Positions 1-12,900 of a stretch of DNA of 64,000 bases are shown in pieces. A program made the position numbers and the translations under genes. Each line of letters starts with the position of its first letter. The stretch's first letter is position 1. This stretch comes from Nigrospora sphaerica (Eukaryota > Ascomycota > Sordariomycetes > Amphisphaeriales > Apiosporaceae). Under the pieces are notes generated by a model. The model searched no databases. It saw only the letters and a list, made by a program, of their open reading frames with translations, and was not told the DNA's origin. Location of the stretch: the NCBI GenBank assembly GCA_018287875.1, contig JAGVVL010000002.1, positions 4,588,001 through 4,652,000 of the forward strand. Reading direction: 5' to 3'.

Positions 1-1598
1 CCCGCCTTGCCATAGATCCATGTCAATGTGTGCGGATTGGTATCGTGCAGTGGGCTGCAGGGCTCCAAGGCCGTAGGAGCGAAGGCACGTACCTGAGGTT
101 TTTGATGGAAAACAAAGCCCCGGAGGATGGGATCCGTCCATGCGCCATTCCTCCAGCCCGTCCGCATTTAAGAAGCTACAGGTGTAGGTCCATACCCATT
201 ACGTCCTCGCACGCCCGCCCAAATGCGTTCCGTACCGCAACCGTCCCGCCCGGCCGTTGCCGAAAAGCCGCTTGCTCTCGGGCACTTGCTGGATGCTACC
301 ACGCATCTACTACCCGACTATGGATGGCGAAGAGCCGCCCTTGAAGCAGAGGTACCTATGTATGTCAGGTACTTACTTGAGTACAGTATGTACCTACCTA
401 GGTAAGTTGCAAGTTGTTGGCTGAATACCCGGCCACTAGGGCCTCCTCCCCCCCTTCTTCCTCTGTCGCGTCCGTGTTCTTCTTTTTCCTTTTCTTTTCC
501 CTCCTTCCCTCTTGCTCCCCCCCCTCGGCGTAGTCTGGCCGTCCTCATACCGATTCCAAATCCCGACGCAAGCCACTGGAGACAAACCGACGGCTGCCCA
601 CTGTCCTGCTCCGCCTGCTTCTACGTGCAACCATCCACCTCAACATCCCTACCACCTATCACGTCCTGTCTACGATGTCCGTCTCTGCGTATCTCCATAC
701 AGCGACGAGGCGGGCCAACGTACACATACACCCCGCCAGGCATGCCTCAGCAACAACAAGTAGCACAGCAAGCCGTAGAAGCGTGCATCGCAAGCCCGCC
801 CTCCCAATCAGCTGGCACGGCACGCATCCCCGGTTGTGCCTGTGCAACCATCTTTCAGCCATCGGCGTATCGCTCGTCAATCCACTTCCCCTGTAATTCT
901 GCACAAAACCGCCATTGCCCTCCCCTCCTTGCCTGCTGCCGCCCTGCCGCGCTTGGCCCCATCCCCGCAAGGCATATTCCACGGGGCGGGGAAGTCGTGC
1001 GAGTCGTAAGAAAACAGCCAGACGGCCCTGGGCCAGATGTGCCGGTATGCACGTCTAAGGTGTCAACGTGCGATTCGTATCTTGATCGCTTTCCTCTGCT
1101 TGTGGCTCAGAAGCCGCTACGTGTTCTCCCCGAAGCCTTGGCCTGCTGGAGAACGAAGTCCCTCCACTGCGGTAGGCTCCAACAACCTTTCCCCCCCCCA
1201 CCCTTTCCATGCGCGAGGTCTTGTAGGCGGGGGAGAAAGGAACGTAATCACTCCAAAGCTGCATGCGTATGTGCGAGCATCCTCTCGACCCATGAGGCTA
1301 TGTAAATCATGTCCGGCCCCCGGTCAGGCCAGCGCCGTGAGTCCTCCCCATTCGAAAGTGCATGTCGTACCTGATGGGGTTGATGGGGCCAACGCACGGC
1401 TTACACGACTGGTAAGGCGGCCATGTCGCAAGTGGTCTTGCATGACAGCCCAAGAACGGGCTGTGATGGATTGTGTACATGCCAGCGCGCCGGGTACATA
1501 GCCATATCCGCGTGTTCCCTATGCGTGCTGCTCTCGTGCCATCCCGATCCGGCGATCCGGCTGTCGGCGGGAAGACGAGTTGCCGCCGCGCCCGGGCC
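1..1598. other. Left-edge intergenic stretch, no gene seen
   Basis: No frame shows a recognisable domain or a supportable exon. The stretch holds a pyrimidine-rich patch around 440-520 and a TACCTA/TAGGTA cluster at about 350-405, including the palindromic core CCTACCTAGGTA. It is the 3' flank of the minus-strand regulator that ends at 1599. Confidence 0.6.
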
Positions 1599-4075
1599 TC
1601 AGCATGGCGGGATCTGATTTAATAAGTTCCATATGGTGTCGTTTCCGAAGTCGCCCCCGAATTGCCATGCCGCCTCGCCATCCATGCCGCCGCCGCCGCC
1701 GATGGCCCCCAACTCGGCACCAGTCGCGGCCGCGCCGGCCACGCCGGGCCACAAGCCCGTCGTATTCGTGTGTCCGTGGCCCGTCAGGGCGCCCGTGGCC
1801 CCGTCGTCTCGGAACCCCGTCAAGTCGTTGTACGCAACATCGCCCATGGGATACATGGGGGGCAAGGTGCTGAAGTCGAAGTCGGTCGGGAACGGCCAGT
1901 CGCTGGACGTCCCGAACATGGCGTCGGCACCTGAGCCACCGGCGGTTTCTGGGGCACCGGCAGCGGGCGGCGGCGTGAGACCGCGGCCACTGGACGCCAC
2001 CGTGTTGATGCCCGACTCCGAGGACGGGAAGACGGACGCCTCCGAGGCAGAGGCGATGGACGGGTAGCGGTCTGCCGACGACACGGCGGGCGCCGAGGCC
2101 GGGCTCACGTCAGATGAGGAGGACAGGGGCCGCTTGGGGCACGCGGCGCTACCGAGGGCCTCGCCGTCGCATGTGAAAGACGCCGGGCAGTTGCCGTCCA
2201 GGAATCCATGGCCAATGGCCTTTTTGAGCCGGATGTAGATGGCGTTCAAAACGCCCAGGGCTGCGTGCGCGAGGCGGTTGCGGGCGGCCATGGTCTCGAA
2301 CCGCTCCACACCCCAGCGGAAGTGGCGGAGCGAACTGCGCAGCAGCTCCGGGTGTTCCTTGGGGAACAGAATGTAAATGCTGGCCATCATGACGATGGCG
2401 TCAAAGGTGCCAAAAAACAAGCTGAACGTCTTGTACTGGTGCGGACTAAGCACGGCAAAGTGCAGCCGCTGAGCTTCGAGCATGTCCAGGCTGGCCTTCA
2501 GTGCCTCGTGGCGGCTCGAGGAGCGCGTGAATATGTAAGGCCGGTGCAAGGCCATGAAATTGAACGACATGAACTGCGGCAGGGTCGGTCGCACCAGGGG
2601 AATCCACCAGCATTCGGGCCGGTCGTCGAAGCGCGTATCCGGGTTGTCCAGGCGAAACGGCGCAGGCACGCGGGCCTGCAACCTCAGCAGTTCCTCATGC
2701 AGCGCCTCGACCTTGGTAAAGTCCTTTGGGAACGGCCCTTCCTTCTCCAGATCCAGGATCTCCCGCAACGGCCGCATCGTTTCAAACGCCCAGAGGGCGC
2801 GGGTCAGCGGGGTCGGGGGGTCGTCATCGCCGCGCGGGAAAACGGGCGTCCTCCGCCGGTTTTTGGGCGTGGGCGCGTCGATGGGCAGGCTCCTTTTGAG
2901 CGTCCGGTAATCAACACTGGTCGGCCGGCCGAGCACGGCGCCGGTGTGGAGGTCCCAGCCGACCAGGGTCATCCATATGCGGCGACGCTGCTGGGTGTCC
3001 CACACGGCCTCGAGGGCCTTCTCGGTGCTGTCGTCGGGGCCGGGCTGGGGGTCGAACTGGTCGCGGTGCAGTCCGATCTCCTGGGCGTCGCGCACGGCGG
3101 TGCCTACCTGGTGCCACTGTCCCGCGTCAGCCGACTGGAGGGCGGAGGGGGCTGAGAGCCGCGCTGGCCACTTACCGCTTCGGTTACCTGACCCGTATAC
3201 TTGAGAAAGGACGCGCGCACCCAGCCCGCCAAGACGGTCGAGACGGTCATCTGCCGCTTGCCCAGCAGGGACAGCAAGGCCATGCCCGTTTCGCTGTACT
3301 CGAGCGCAATGTCCTCGAACGTCATACTGCCGGCGTACTTGAGCGAGGAGAAGGTCTCGTCGGCCTCGCTGGGGATGGCAAGCAGCGCCGTCGCCATGAC
3401 CTGGAACACGAGGGCCGGGAAGGAACGCAGCGCGGGCTCGATGCCTTGCGGCCCGGCCGCCGACAACAGGTTGTACGGCAGGCTGTACCAGCTGGCCAGC
3501 TGCTCCTGGAAAATGTCCTCGTCGAGGCAGTAGTACAGCCAGTTGAACTCACGGAAGTAGATGGCGACCAGTTTCTCGACAAACATCTTGGCCGGCAGGT
3601 GGCGGATAAGGCTCTTGTAGCGCTCGCGCGAGCCAAAGTGGTCGCCCTCCTGAGCCTCGGCGGCCACGCTCGCCAGCGCCCGCCCGCCACCGGCGCCGTC
3701 GATCTTCTGCAGGAAGCCCAGGGTCGAGGCGCCCGTTTGCGAGTAGCCAAAATCGGCCGCCTTGATGGGGATGTTCTCCAAGCCGGCCGGGGGGGACTTA
3801 CGCGGCGGGTCCTTGCCCCGCGGCACGCCCGTCTCGTAGCGGCAACTGGCTTCCTTGCCGCGGCTGGTGCAGTTGGTGCAGGGCTGCTGGCGGTCGCATT
3901 TCTGCTTGCGGCGATGGCACTCGGTGCAGCTGATGACGATACGCCGCCGTTTGCGCGGCGGCGGCTTGGTCTGAGACAGCTCAGCCGCGTCCACGCTGCC
4001 CTCGTCTGGTTTGCTGTCGTCCGGGCTCCCCCCGGTGTACATCCTCTCGCGGTCAGTCATAGCTTCGCTGCTCAT
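1599..4075 (-). CDS. Zn2Cys6 fungal-specific transcription factor
   Basis: Predicted nuclear DNA-binding regulator of 805 residues in two exons (4075-3176 and 3116-1599). The N-terminus has a basic run (RKRRR, 41-45) followed by a complete binuclear zinc cluster with Cys at 50, 53, 60, 66, 69 and 78 (C-x2-C-x6-C-x5-C-x2-C-x8-C). The middle matches the fungal transcription-factor homology region, with WHQVGTAVRDAQEIGLHRD directly after the splice. The C-terminus is Ser/Gly/Pro-rich and probably disordered. The 59-bp intron (3175-3117) has a GTAAGT donor and a CTGAC branch site. An alternative acceptor 18 bases upstream would add six residues but leaves only a 41-bp intron. The start is the first ATG upstream of the zinc cluster. 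I cannot name the ortholog or its targets. Nothing next to it suggests a controlled cluster: the nearest gene is the housekeeping OMP decarboxylase. Confidence 0.9.
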
Positions 4076-4162
4076 GCTGCGGGCCGACGGGCGGGCAGGT
4101 AGGCAAGCAAGCAGAGAAGCAAGTTCGTTCTACGTAGAGCGCGCGCGTGTGAGCGAGCGTAT

Positions 4163-4210
4163 GTGCGTGCGTGCGTGCGTGCGTGCGTGTGTGCGTGCGT
4201 GCGTGCGCGT
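4163..4210. repeat. (GTGC)n tetranucleotide microsatellite
   Basis: Near-perfect GTGC repeat with one GTGT interruption. It sits about 90-135 bases upstream of the ATG of the minus-strand Zn2Cys6 gene, so it is probably in its 5' leader or core promoter. The His/Thr-rich reading frames across it are repeat translations, not genes. Confidence 0.85.
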
Positions 4211-5195
4211 CTTCCCCTGCGCGCACACCTTGATGGGGTTCTGTGGGCAGTGCCCGGGGCAAACACTCTACTCGCGCGTTACGGAGCGTCAGGACGACAC
4301 GAACTGGACGGAATCCAATTTGTCGTGGTGGGGGTTACCGACGGCGGTCTTGCAAGGAGGCCAAGAAGGTGTCGTCAAATTCAAGAAGCTCTCTAACTGG
4401 AAGCCGCGCCGCAAAGGAATTACATAATCGACTGAATCGACCAGAAACCCCGAACCCCACCTTTAGTACCGAAATTCCAAGTTTACAACCTGAGTGCCCG
4501 GTTGGATATATGTGCTTTAAAGGTGAAAGGAGGGGGCAAGGAAAAAAATAGACCCAAGCTACTTACTACCTACGATGGGTGACCGGCCAGACGGCAGATT
4601 GAATCACCGAACTGCTTACGCTACCTCCAAAGTCGCTTCTGGGCCAGCCTCGACTTACACCTTCGTCCCCGGAACCTACCTATATTCTATCGCTCTTCCG
4701 GGGGTGAGCAGGGTGCCCCGTATAAAAAAATAAGTGTTCACCGGGGTATCCGTCTTTTTGAAGTTATATTCGTGGCGATGCTCAGGTATTTGCGAGGTAG
4801 GCCAATAAGCATGTAAGCAAGTTCATTGTTCGATGAAGCCAGATTGATGCCATATAAAGAGCCAAGTGGGAAGAGAAGTATCTATGTCAGAAGGGACGAA
4901 GACACGTTCCCAGTGCATGAGCTAGACGGCCTGGCCCTCGGATGGGGCATAGGGAGCCCTGGTTGCTGCTACTGCACCCGTGCCTGATTAAGGCACATCA
5001 CCTTAGGTAGCCGCTTGGTTACGTGCTGAGTCTCTCCACCGGCCCTTCGAGCCACTAGGTTCCGATGTACCTATTTGGTGCTGACTGACAGGGCCGCCTA
5101 GGTCATGTAGACAACACCCAGTGCTGGGGTAACGACTACGCCCCTACCCATAGGATGCAAGTAGCAAGTAGCTGATGGTATACTATAGAGTAGGT

Positions 5196-5248
5196 AGTAA
5201 GTAGTAGTAGCAGCAGCAGCAGCAGCACAGCAGCAGCAGTAGTAGTAA

Positions 5249-5319
<71 letters not shown>

Positions 5320-5323
5320 ATAG
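5196..5323. repeat. Compound (TAG)n/(CAG)n trinucleotide repeat
   Basis: About 125 bp of TAG/GTA repeats with an inner block of CAG units near 5209-5240. It lies roughly 460 bp beyond the OMP decarboxylase stop codon. All frames give homopolymeric Tyr, Leu or Thr runs, which are not protein coding. Confidence 0.9.
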
Positions 5324-5786
5324 CCCCCTTGCACATATGCCACGGCACTTATCCCAAACGAACCCGCGGGGTCTTTGTTCCACACATGGCCTGATGTGAG
5401 CGGGAAGAATCGTGGCGGTGAGTGCCCACCAGCGTGCCCACTGCCACCCCCCAGTTCCTCGGCGTCCCCGAATCGCGGCGGCCCAGGACGCTCTTCGGTG
5501 GGGCCAGAGAGCTTTGCGGGATGCCCGCCGCACTCGTACGAACCGAGGGGGCATGGCCAGTCGCCGCCGCGGCCGCGTGTTTCATCGCATTCGTCAGAGG
5601 ACGTGGGGGTTTGGACGCAATCATGAGGAGTTCGATTCGATTTTGCGACCCGGTCGACTGACTGTCTAGAGAGAAAGCCCAAACTCCAAGCTGGTGAAGT
5701 CAAAATCGCAAAGAACACGCCGTCCCTGCCGTGCCGTACGTAGCCCGCCGCCCCGGCGCTCCTTTGTTCCCCTCTTCGTACGCCTA

Positions 5787-6941
5787 CTAACCGCTGCGGC
5801 CAACACGGCTCTGGTAGGCCTGCCATGCTTTTCTCCGATACCTCTCGGCCTCGTTCTGCGGCTCGCCGGCCTTGATGATGCCGCGCCCCACGATGACAAT
5901 ATCGCTTCCGCAGATGCCCACCAGTTTGGCGGGCGTGTTGTAGTTCTGGCCCAGGCCGTCGCCCGCCACCACCCCGTTCTCCTCTTCGCCCTCAGGCGGC
6001 AGCTGGCATCCCGGCGTCATGTGGACAAAGTCGTCTTTGGGGGCGGAGTTGAGACTTTCCTGCGAGATGAAGCCCATGACGAAGTCCTTGTACTCCCTGG
6101 CGGCCTCGACGCAGGCCTGCGTGTACTCCTCGTTCATGAAGTTGCCCGTGCTCGACATTTGCGCCAGAATGAGCAGTCCGCGCTCGTACGGGGGCTCCTC
6201 GATGCCGGCATAGACGGTCTCGTCGCCCTCGTCTATGCGGTTGGCGAAGCGGGGGGAGTCGACGGGCTCGAACGACTGCGTCACAGTCGTGATGGACACG
6301 ATGCTGCCTTTCCGGCCGTCGTGGTCCCGGTGGTAGGGCCCCGGCGCCGACACCTCAGCCGGGTTCAAGTGGTCCTCGTCGCCGTCCTCGCTGCTACGAC
6401 CGTTCTCCCCGTCGTCGTCAAAGGCATCCGACACGGGTGTACCGACCGACACCGACGTCTTGACCTCGTAGTTGACGCGCGAGCGCCATTTGGCGGCGGC
6501 CTCTGCGAGGGCAGCCACGGCGGCCTTGCCGGGGACCATGTTGACATTGATAATGTGCGCCCAGTCAATGATGCGGGCGGTGCCGGCCGTGTACTGCATC
6601 TGCACCGTGTGGCCGATATCGCCAAACTTGCGGTCCTCGAATATGAGGAAGCCGTGTTTGCGGGCCAGAGAAGCCAGCTTGGCGCCGGTGCCGTTCTGGG
6701 GGTTGTAGTCCCACCCCGATACCAGGTCATAGTGCGTCTTGAGGACCACAATCGAGGGGCCGACCCGGTCGGCCAAGTGCAGCAGCTCTCGCGCCGTCGT
6801 GACATCGGCGCTGAGACAAAGGTTGGACTGCTTGAGCTCCATCAGGCGCAGGAGGTAGTTGGATAGCGGGTGCGAGGCATTCTTGGCGCGATCGGCAAAG
6901 GTCGCCGCAAAGGTGGGATGTCTCGGCCGGTCGGCAGACAT
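5787..6941 (-). CDS. pyr-4: Orotidine 5'-phosphate decarboxylase
   Basis: Intronless, 384 residues. It catalyses the last step of de novo UMP synthesis (OMP to UMP plus CO2) in the cytosol. The catalytic Lys/Asp/Lys/Asp set is visible as K68 (VVLKTH) and D103, K105, D108 within [10 protein letters not shown]. The C-terminal GRGI segment is the expected phosphate-binding part. Between about residues 165 and 250 there is an acidic, Ser-rich insertion relative to yeast Ura3, a trait I recall for the pyr-4-type enzymes of sordariomycetes, so length and layout fit. The ATG is the first in frame and is followed by the usual N-terminal segment ([19 protein letters not shown]). It points the same way as the regulator downstream of it, about 1.7 kb away. 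I see no sign of damage. Confidence 0.97.
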   Translation of the reverse strand: MSADRPRHPTFAATFADRAKNASHPLSNYLLRLMELKQSNLCLSADVTTARELLHLADRVGPSIVVLKTHYDLVSGWDYNPQNGTGAKLASLARKHGFLIFEDRKFGDIGHTVQMQYTAGTARIIDWAHIINVNMVPGKAAVAALAEAAAKWRSRVNYEVKTSVSVGTPVSDAFDDDGENGRSSEDGDEDHLNPAEVSAPGPYHRDHDGRKGSIVSITTVTQSFEPVDSPRFANRIDEGDETVYAGIEEPPYERGLLILAQMSSTGNFMNEEYTQACVEAAREYKDFVMGFISQESLNSAPKDDFVHMTPGCQLPPEGEEENGVVAGDGLGQNYNTPAKLVGICGSDIVIVGRGIIKAGEPQNEAERYRRKAWQAYQSRVGRSG

Positions 6942-9900
6942 AGTCGCGGGTCGGCGCTGGGGAGATATCTTGGTGCTCGGCTTCCTCAGCTTTTTGTATA
7001 TTGCTGCAGCGTTTGTGCAGTTGGTGTGCTGTCGCTGTCGCTGTCACTTGGCGCCGTCGCTGTCGCTGGGGTGTCCTTTGGTTCTGTGGGTGCGTGTTCC
7101 TGCCGTCGTGTTCGTCGTCTTTCGTCGTTGTCGTCGTTGTCGTTGTTCTTGTCGTCGTGGTAGCGGAGGTAGGTAAAGAGCGGCCTACTATGTGGGAGGT
7201 GGAGGGGTACCTAGTGGGATCACCGAAGGAGGAGAGGGGGAGGTGGAGGGGGGGGGGGGCGAGGGAAAGTGGCAAGGAGAGCTACCTAAGGTAGGTACGG
7301 CGGATGGTGGTGAATATAGGAGTATGGACAATGGTGGGCAGGAATAGTGTGCTCGTGCCGTTTGACTGGGATTTTGGGGAGGGGGCAGGCCGGGGAGAAA
7401 AACGGTTATGGATGGAGGCTTCGTGGATGGAAAGTGAGAGAGAGAATCCACCCAAACACCGGTGACACCAAACGAGCGCGGTATGGTTCGATTTGTAGTA
7501 GTAGGCCCGTCCAGGGAGAGAGAACAGGGGCAGCGGCGGTGGAGCCGGCCGGGCTGGATGATGTCAAGCCTATCCCGGTCTCAAGGGTCTGGGCTCTTGG
7601 GTGCTTTACTGGCCGTCGAGGAGGATAAATTCAAGGGGAGATTGGCACGGTACGTGGCAACCCTGGTCGGCCATGCACAGATGATGGGGTCGTTCCGCGT
7701 CAGGTGTTTTGTTTGTGCTCGGGGCGATGCACGGGGAGAAGGGAGGCGATGGTCGGGGAGGGCGAGGTACTGAGTAGTTTCACAGGTAGCTACCTACTTT
7801 AGAAGATAGTTGGAGGTACGGAAGCACGACCAACCCAAATACACAGGGTCGCCGGGCCCAGAAAATGAAACAGAACAAAAAGGCCAGGCGCAGCCTAACC
7901 TGGGTAGGGGATGCGAATTGGGAAACTGGGGGGGGTTGGAGGAGCGCGCGCGTGTGGGTGCAAGTCCCCTCCTCTCTTCTCAGCCCAACCCGTCCGTACC
8001 CATCTGCAAATGTGATTTGCCTGGAAAATAGACAGATTCTACCAATAGTTAGGTATGTACTTTAGGTGAGTGGTAAATACGCAGTATAGATGTATGCAGG
8101 TGGATACAGGGGGGCACGAATGGATGTGACGGGCGTAAGAATGTGACAGGCGGAGGAGCTATGTAAGCCAGCACAAGCGGCGTATCGAGGGAAAAAGGAA
8201 AGTTGTCGTACGTATTATGAGGTGGCGGCAGAGTGCAAAAAAGCATGGGACGGCATACGACCTGAAGCTCACCATGCAAAGTAGATAACATACTGCATAC
8301 CATGTACATATACACATGTACGAAAATGCATAAGTACAGGGGCAAGCACAGCAAAGAGCCCAGTGGGCGGTAAAGAGGTAATGGCATGGACGCATGTATC
8401 TTGCTACGAAACAGATAGAGGTAGGTACCTCGGAGGTAGGCAGAAAGGCGATTGACCTCGATAGACCCGGATCCAGGGACGAAGAAGCCCCGGCAAGGAG
8501 AATGAAACAAACGGTAGGGGGGAAAGGGGAAAAAAAAGGAAACGGCCCGCGGTCTTGGGCTTGTCTTTAGTCGGACAGCCTGACCCTTACCCTTTCCAAT
8601 TGGTAAAAATGTCGATGTACTGTGTAGTCTGATCCCCCCAGGCCAGCGGACAAGTACGGATGGCTGGATGGGATAGTACTTAGGTGCTTACGCCGTACCT
8701 AAAGTCATGTAGGTAAGTATGTACTTAGGTATGCACCAGTTTGAAGATTGTGTGCACAAGGCTGGTCATCCTGGGGCCTCGAGACAAAGGGCCCATCTCA
8801 TCCTATCCGTACATGCATGCATCCGTAACGTTAAGCTCCCCCCTTCCCTGATCCCAAGGCTGGACGCGGGGCATGGAACGGGACAAGGGAGCAAATCACC
8901 CGGGGTCGCAACGCCATCCGTCTCCTTCTTCCCTCGCGGCCTGTTCGGGGCCTCCCCTTCGCATGTACATGCCCAGCCCGGGGATTCCCTCGTACCGAGA
9001 CACCGGCCTTCAATCCGATGCAGGCTGCTTCCGTGTGACTGGGCGGACGGCCCTTCGCCCTGGGCTGAAGGCAGGCTCATAGGGTCCTCGGCGTAGCGTC
9101 CTACTATGACTAAGGACCAAACCTCTAAGTATTCATCATATACACTAACCAGGCCGCCAAGTACCCAAAATAGACGCCGCAAAGGTTCCATTCATTGCTC
9201 TATGTGGTCCCGTGAGACCGAAGGTCTGATTCGTGGGCTCCGGTGCTTACACGTATGGCATGGACTCGATTCGTTTCTGTCGCATAGCACTGTCCCTAGT
9301 CGGTCCCCGTTCGACTGCGCTGTTCGGTCTATTGCTTTTGCCGGCAGGCGGGTTGTAACCACAGTGGAGGCCCACGGACGTGCCGAACCTGGCCGCCATG
9401 GAACGCAAGCAGGTAAAAGGCTCTTCCGTGGGGATATCGTCGTCGTGACCGTGTGGGGCCGCTACATACTATACGTACGGATAGTACTCGCACCCACCCC
9501 GAAGTCGGCAATGCGTACCTTGCGTGGCCGGTAAAAAAGCATATGCTCTAGGCAAGAGAAGTACGGAGTGTGCACCGGATGATCAACCCTCTTTTCGCAG
9601 CGCATATGGGTACGAGGCAGGGCAGAGAGGCATTGCCGGTTTGAAGCTTTGTCCTACGCCTGTCCAGCCGTTGCCGCGGCTATCGTTTGGCCGGCCCTCC
9701 CACCTCTCCAAGACTCATCACCCTATATTATACATTGTAGGCCGGGAAGCCAAGCAAGCAAACACAGGACAAGGCAACCCGGCACTTGCGGTCAGCTCAG
9801 GTACGAATCGCCTCTGCTGCGTCGTACCGCCTCCTCCGCGGACAGGGGAGGCCGACTACCTCTTCGCATCGTCTACCACCTCTCTGCTCTGGACCGCTGA

Positions 9901-12900
9901 CCTTCGGCAACGAGCTAAAAAGCAAGTCAGTCGTAGGTCCGGCCTGGGCGAAGACGCCAAGGGCGAAGGGCCGGCCGCGCCTAAGCATAGCCAGGATGGT
10001 CAGGGCCGCTTGCCGCTACTCCGTCGGCCCATCGAGACAGCAGATCAACGATGGGCTTGTTCAGTAAGGAAGACCCCGGCTAGTTGGCTGGTTCATGAGC
10101 TGGTCGGCAGAGCGCAGCAGGAGAAGGGAAGGAAACCGTTGCCCATGCCCCTGACGAAACCCTACTAGCCCCCAGTCCACAGTCGTGCAGTGCGGTTAGT
10201 GTGTGAACATGGTATGCACGCAGGCCGTGATGTGTGGTGCGCCGATGAGTAGCGCAAGCCGGACTAGCCAGTCTGATTTGCCTCTGCTTTCGGTGGCCGA
10301 CGCTAAGGAACGACTCAGACAAGACTGTGGGACCCCAAGGGGGGAAGTACTTACCTACGTATAGGTAGGTAGCGTGGTCTGGACGCCATACGACGCCGGC
10401 GTCTGTGTAGAAGTGTGCACCTACCTACCGAGTCTACCCGAGGCACACTCAAGGGGATGTGTGTGTGCGTGTGTGTGTATGTATGTGCGCTCGCGCGTGT
10501 GTGGTGTTTGTGGCGTGGATGATAAGGGACAGACCGACAAACAGTGGTAATGACCGACGTTTCCCCATCGATCGCTACATATCCCGGCTACGGACCCTGC
10601 CCCCTATCGAGAAGGGGATGGGGCCGTGAATAGGCTTAACAAACATGCCTTCTCGATAGACCGTTGAACTGTCTTGCTATTTATAGATACGAAAGTGCAC
10701 ACTCATGGTTGCTTACTTTGCTTTTTTTTTCTTTCTTGGTTTGTGCCCCTCATACTCCCTCGCGCAAGCACACACACACACACACTCCAATGCAGAACAG
10801 GAGTGGCCCCTTGTGCTTAGAAAGCCGTCCTCCGGACTTAAACACGAATGAGCACGGGAGGCCGAGCAGACTTGTTTGGCGACCAACCTAGAAGATGGAG
10901 CAATACGGGTCAAGTTTATATCAATTAGAAAGGTTTGTAGGACACGCGGCGCGCGTCCTCGACAGTCGGCTGGGGATTTCGGTTGGTTGACCCGCACGAC
11001 ACGGGCTACACTGGGGGCCGGGATATACAGGCATACGAGAAACTCTCCAGTATGGCCCAGTCAGTGAGGCGATATATCACCAAATTATCAATTTAATAAG
11101 CCGGCTACCGACTTCCTGTGCTTAAGCACCGTCTCCGTCGCAGGCGCCTTGCTCGCCTGCAATTGATGAGTCAGAGAGTGCAAAGCTTCTGATGGCTTTT
11201 GGTACGGTGGCCGTCATCCTCATGGCATGCCCTTGCTACATGAGTATGCATTGAACTTCCCTTCATGTCATCTCTCCATACGAGCATGGACGCTAGAAGG
11301 CGCTCAAGAAGCCCGACTAGGCTGAAAGCGATTTTTCGTCCGGTACCGAGGCCGCGGTTCGCACATCAAGGTTTTGATGCACGCCGTCGCGTCACACCCG
11401 TCAACCCATATGAAATGCGTTGCCATCCCAGGCCAACAAGATATGGGGTACATTCATATAAACATGTGTATACATATACATATATACGTATGTAGGTAAG
11501 GATGCTCACCTAGGCACTTGTCTACTTCCTGCTGCTTCCCGTCCCGGTTCACCATCGAGATGGGACCCCCTCCAGTCGAGACCGACGACAACCAATAACA
11601 GCCGGGCTCTTGCCGTTCCCCGGGGCTCCACGGCACCGAATGCCGACCGCCGTTCAGTATCCCTAAGTTATGGGATTGGTTGTCGGTTGCTTCAAGATGC
11701 CGTGGCCATGTCAGCGCCGTGTTCGTATAGCAGAAGGACGGTTGCAGGCAGGCACCTGCTGGGAATGGCGAATAAGTACCTAGGCGGCCTTATGTAGGGG
11801 GAATGCGTGCACAGCTTCCTACTTCCTATAATACTAACCAAGGTACAAAACCTCCAAGCATACGCCCATCGCATGATTTATAGAAGGGGAGCAGGCGACC
11901 TGGGACCTTACTACCTACCCCTCCTCCTTTCCTTCTATCTCTCGCCCAGTCTTCCTTTCCTTCCAGTAAATCCATCCTGGGATGGATCCGTGGGCTCCCA
12001 AACCCGGACGGGCAGCCATCCATATTCCTTCCAGGGGCGGCCTGCCTCTCTGTGGGGCGGGGGGGAGGACAGGAAAGAGTCTTCGAGATGATCTGCGTGC
12101 CGGTACGGGTGCCAGCGCAAGAGCTCCCGCCCAGCCGTGGGCTAGCCCAACAAGGCTACCGGGCGTGGAGCCTGTAACAACCGTCATCAACTGGTCCCAT
12201 CTCACCTTTCCGATGATGCCGAGAATCCTACGCCGGCCGCCGCTGCTGCCGCTGATCTGGAGATTACCCTCTGCTCAAAGATGCCGAGAGGCCGCGCAAG
12301 AGAAAGGTACCGAGGGACCGCGAGAGAAAGAGGAAGAGCCACGTACGGCGCAATCCCTCCCCCCCTACACTGTACCTGACGGTATGAGCTGAGTGCCCTT
12401 TTGTCCATCTGGTGCCGCCCCATTCGACATTGCGTGCCCTGACCTGTCGTCGCGCTTCCATGTACGAGAAGAGTCGAGGAAAAAATTAAAAGAAATCAGC
12501 CTGTCGTACCCAATCCCCCGTTCTTCCTGCTCCGTTCCCGCAGGGGCAAAAAAAAAAAGTGCCTCGCCTACTGGAGCAGGGTTGGGTATTTGCCTCCTAA
12601 CATACACACCTCTTACATTAGTAGATGCCTGACTGCCCGCCTGCCTGTTTCCTGGCAAGGCAAACTTATCTTGACGATACCGACAGCCGTACTGCTTTAT
12701 CAACGAGGTACCTCTAACGGGCATCCACGACGGCCCAACCCAGATACGCACGCTACGTAACTTCTCGGCGGCTGTTTCGTCAGCAACAGCAACAGCTATT
12801 CCGGCGTGCACCCACTTGCAACCACCACCCCTCACCTCCAGCTCTGGTCCCAGTTCCAACTCAAAGACCATTTGGAAATCCAACCTGTCCAACATCGTCC

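Larger units (their letters stand above)
4076..5786. other. Intergenic: leader of the Zn2Cys6 gene and OMP decarboxylase 3' flank
   Basis: No gene supported. It contains the GTGC repeat just upstream of the regulator start and the TAG/CAG repeat at 5196-5323. Between them is a lower-GC stretch at about 4400-5100 with several TACCTA/TAGGTA words and no frame with recognisable protein. Confidence 0.55.

Noticed and set aside
2208..3155. 315-codon plus-strand frame over the Zn2Cys6 gene
   Set aside because: Shadow of the minus-strand transcription factor, with no recognisable family.
5098..5826. 242-codon minus-strand frame with a long poly-Tyr run
   Set aside because: It is the translation of the TAG/CAG microsatellite.
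9524..10168. 214-codon plus-strand frame in the 7-13 kb gene-poor interval
   Set aside because: Composition is random-like, with no domain, splice context or homology I can recall.
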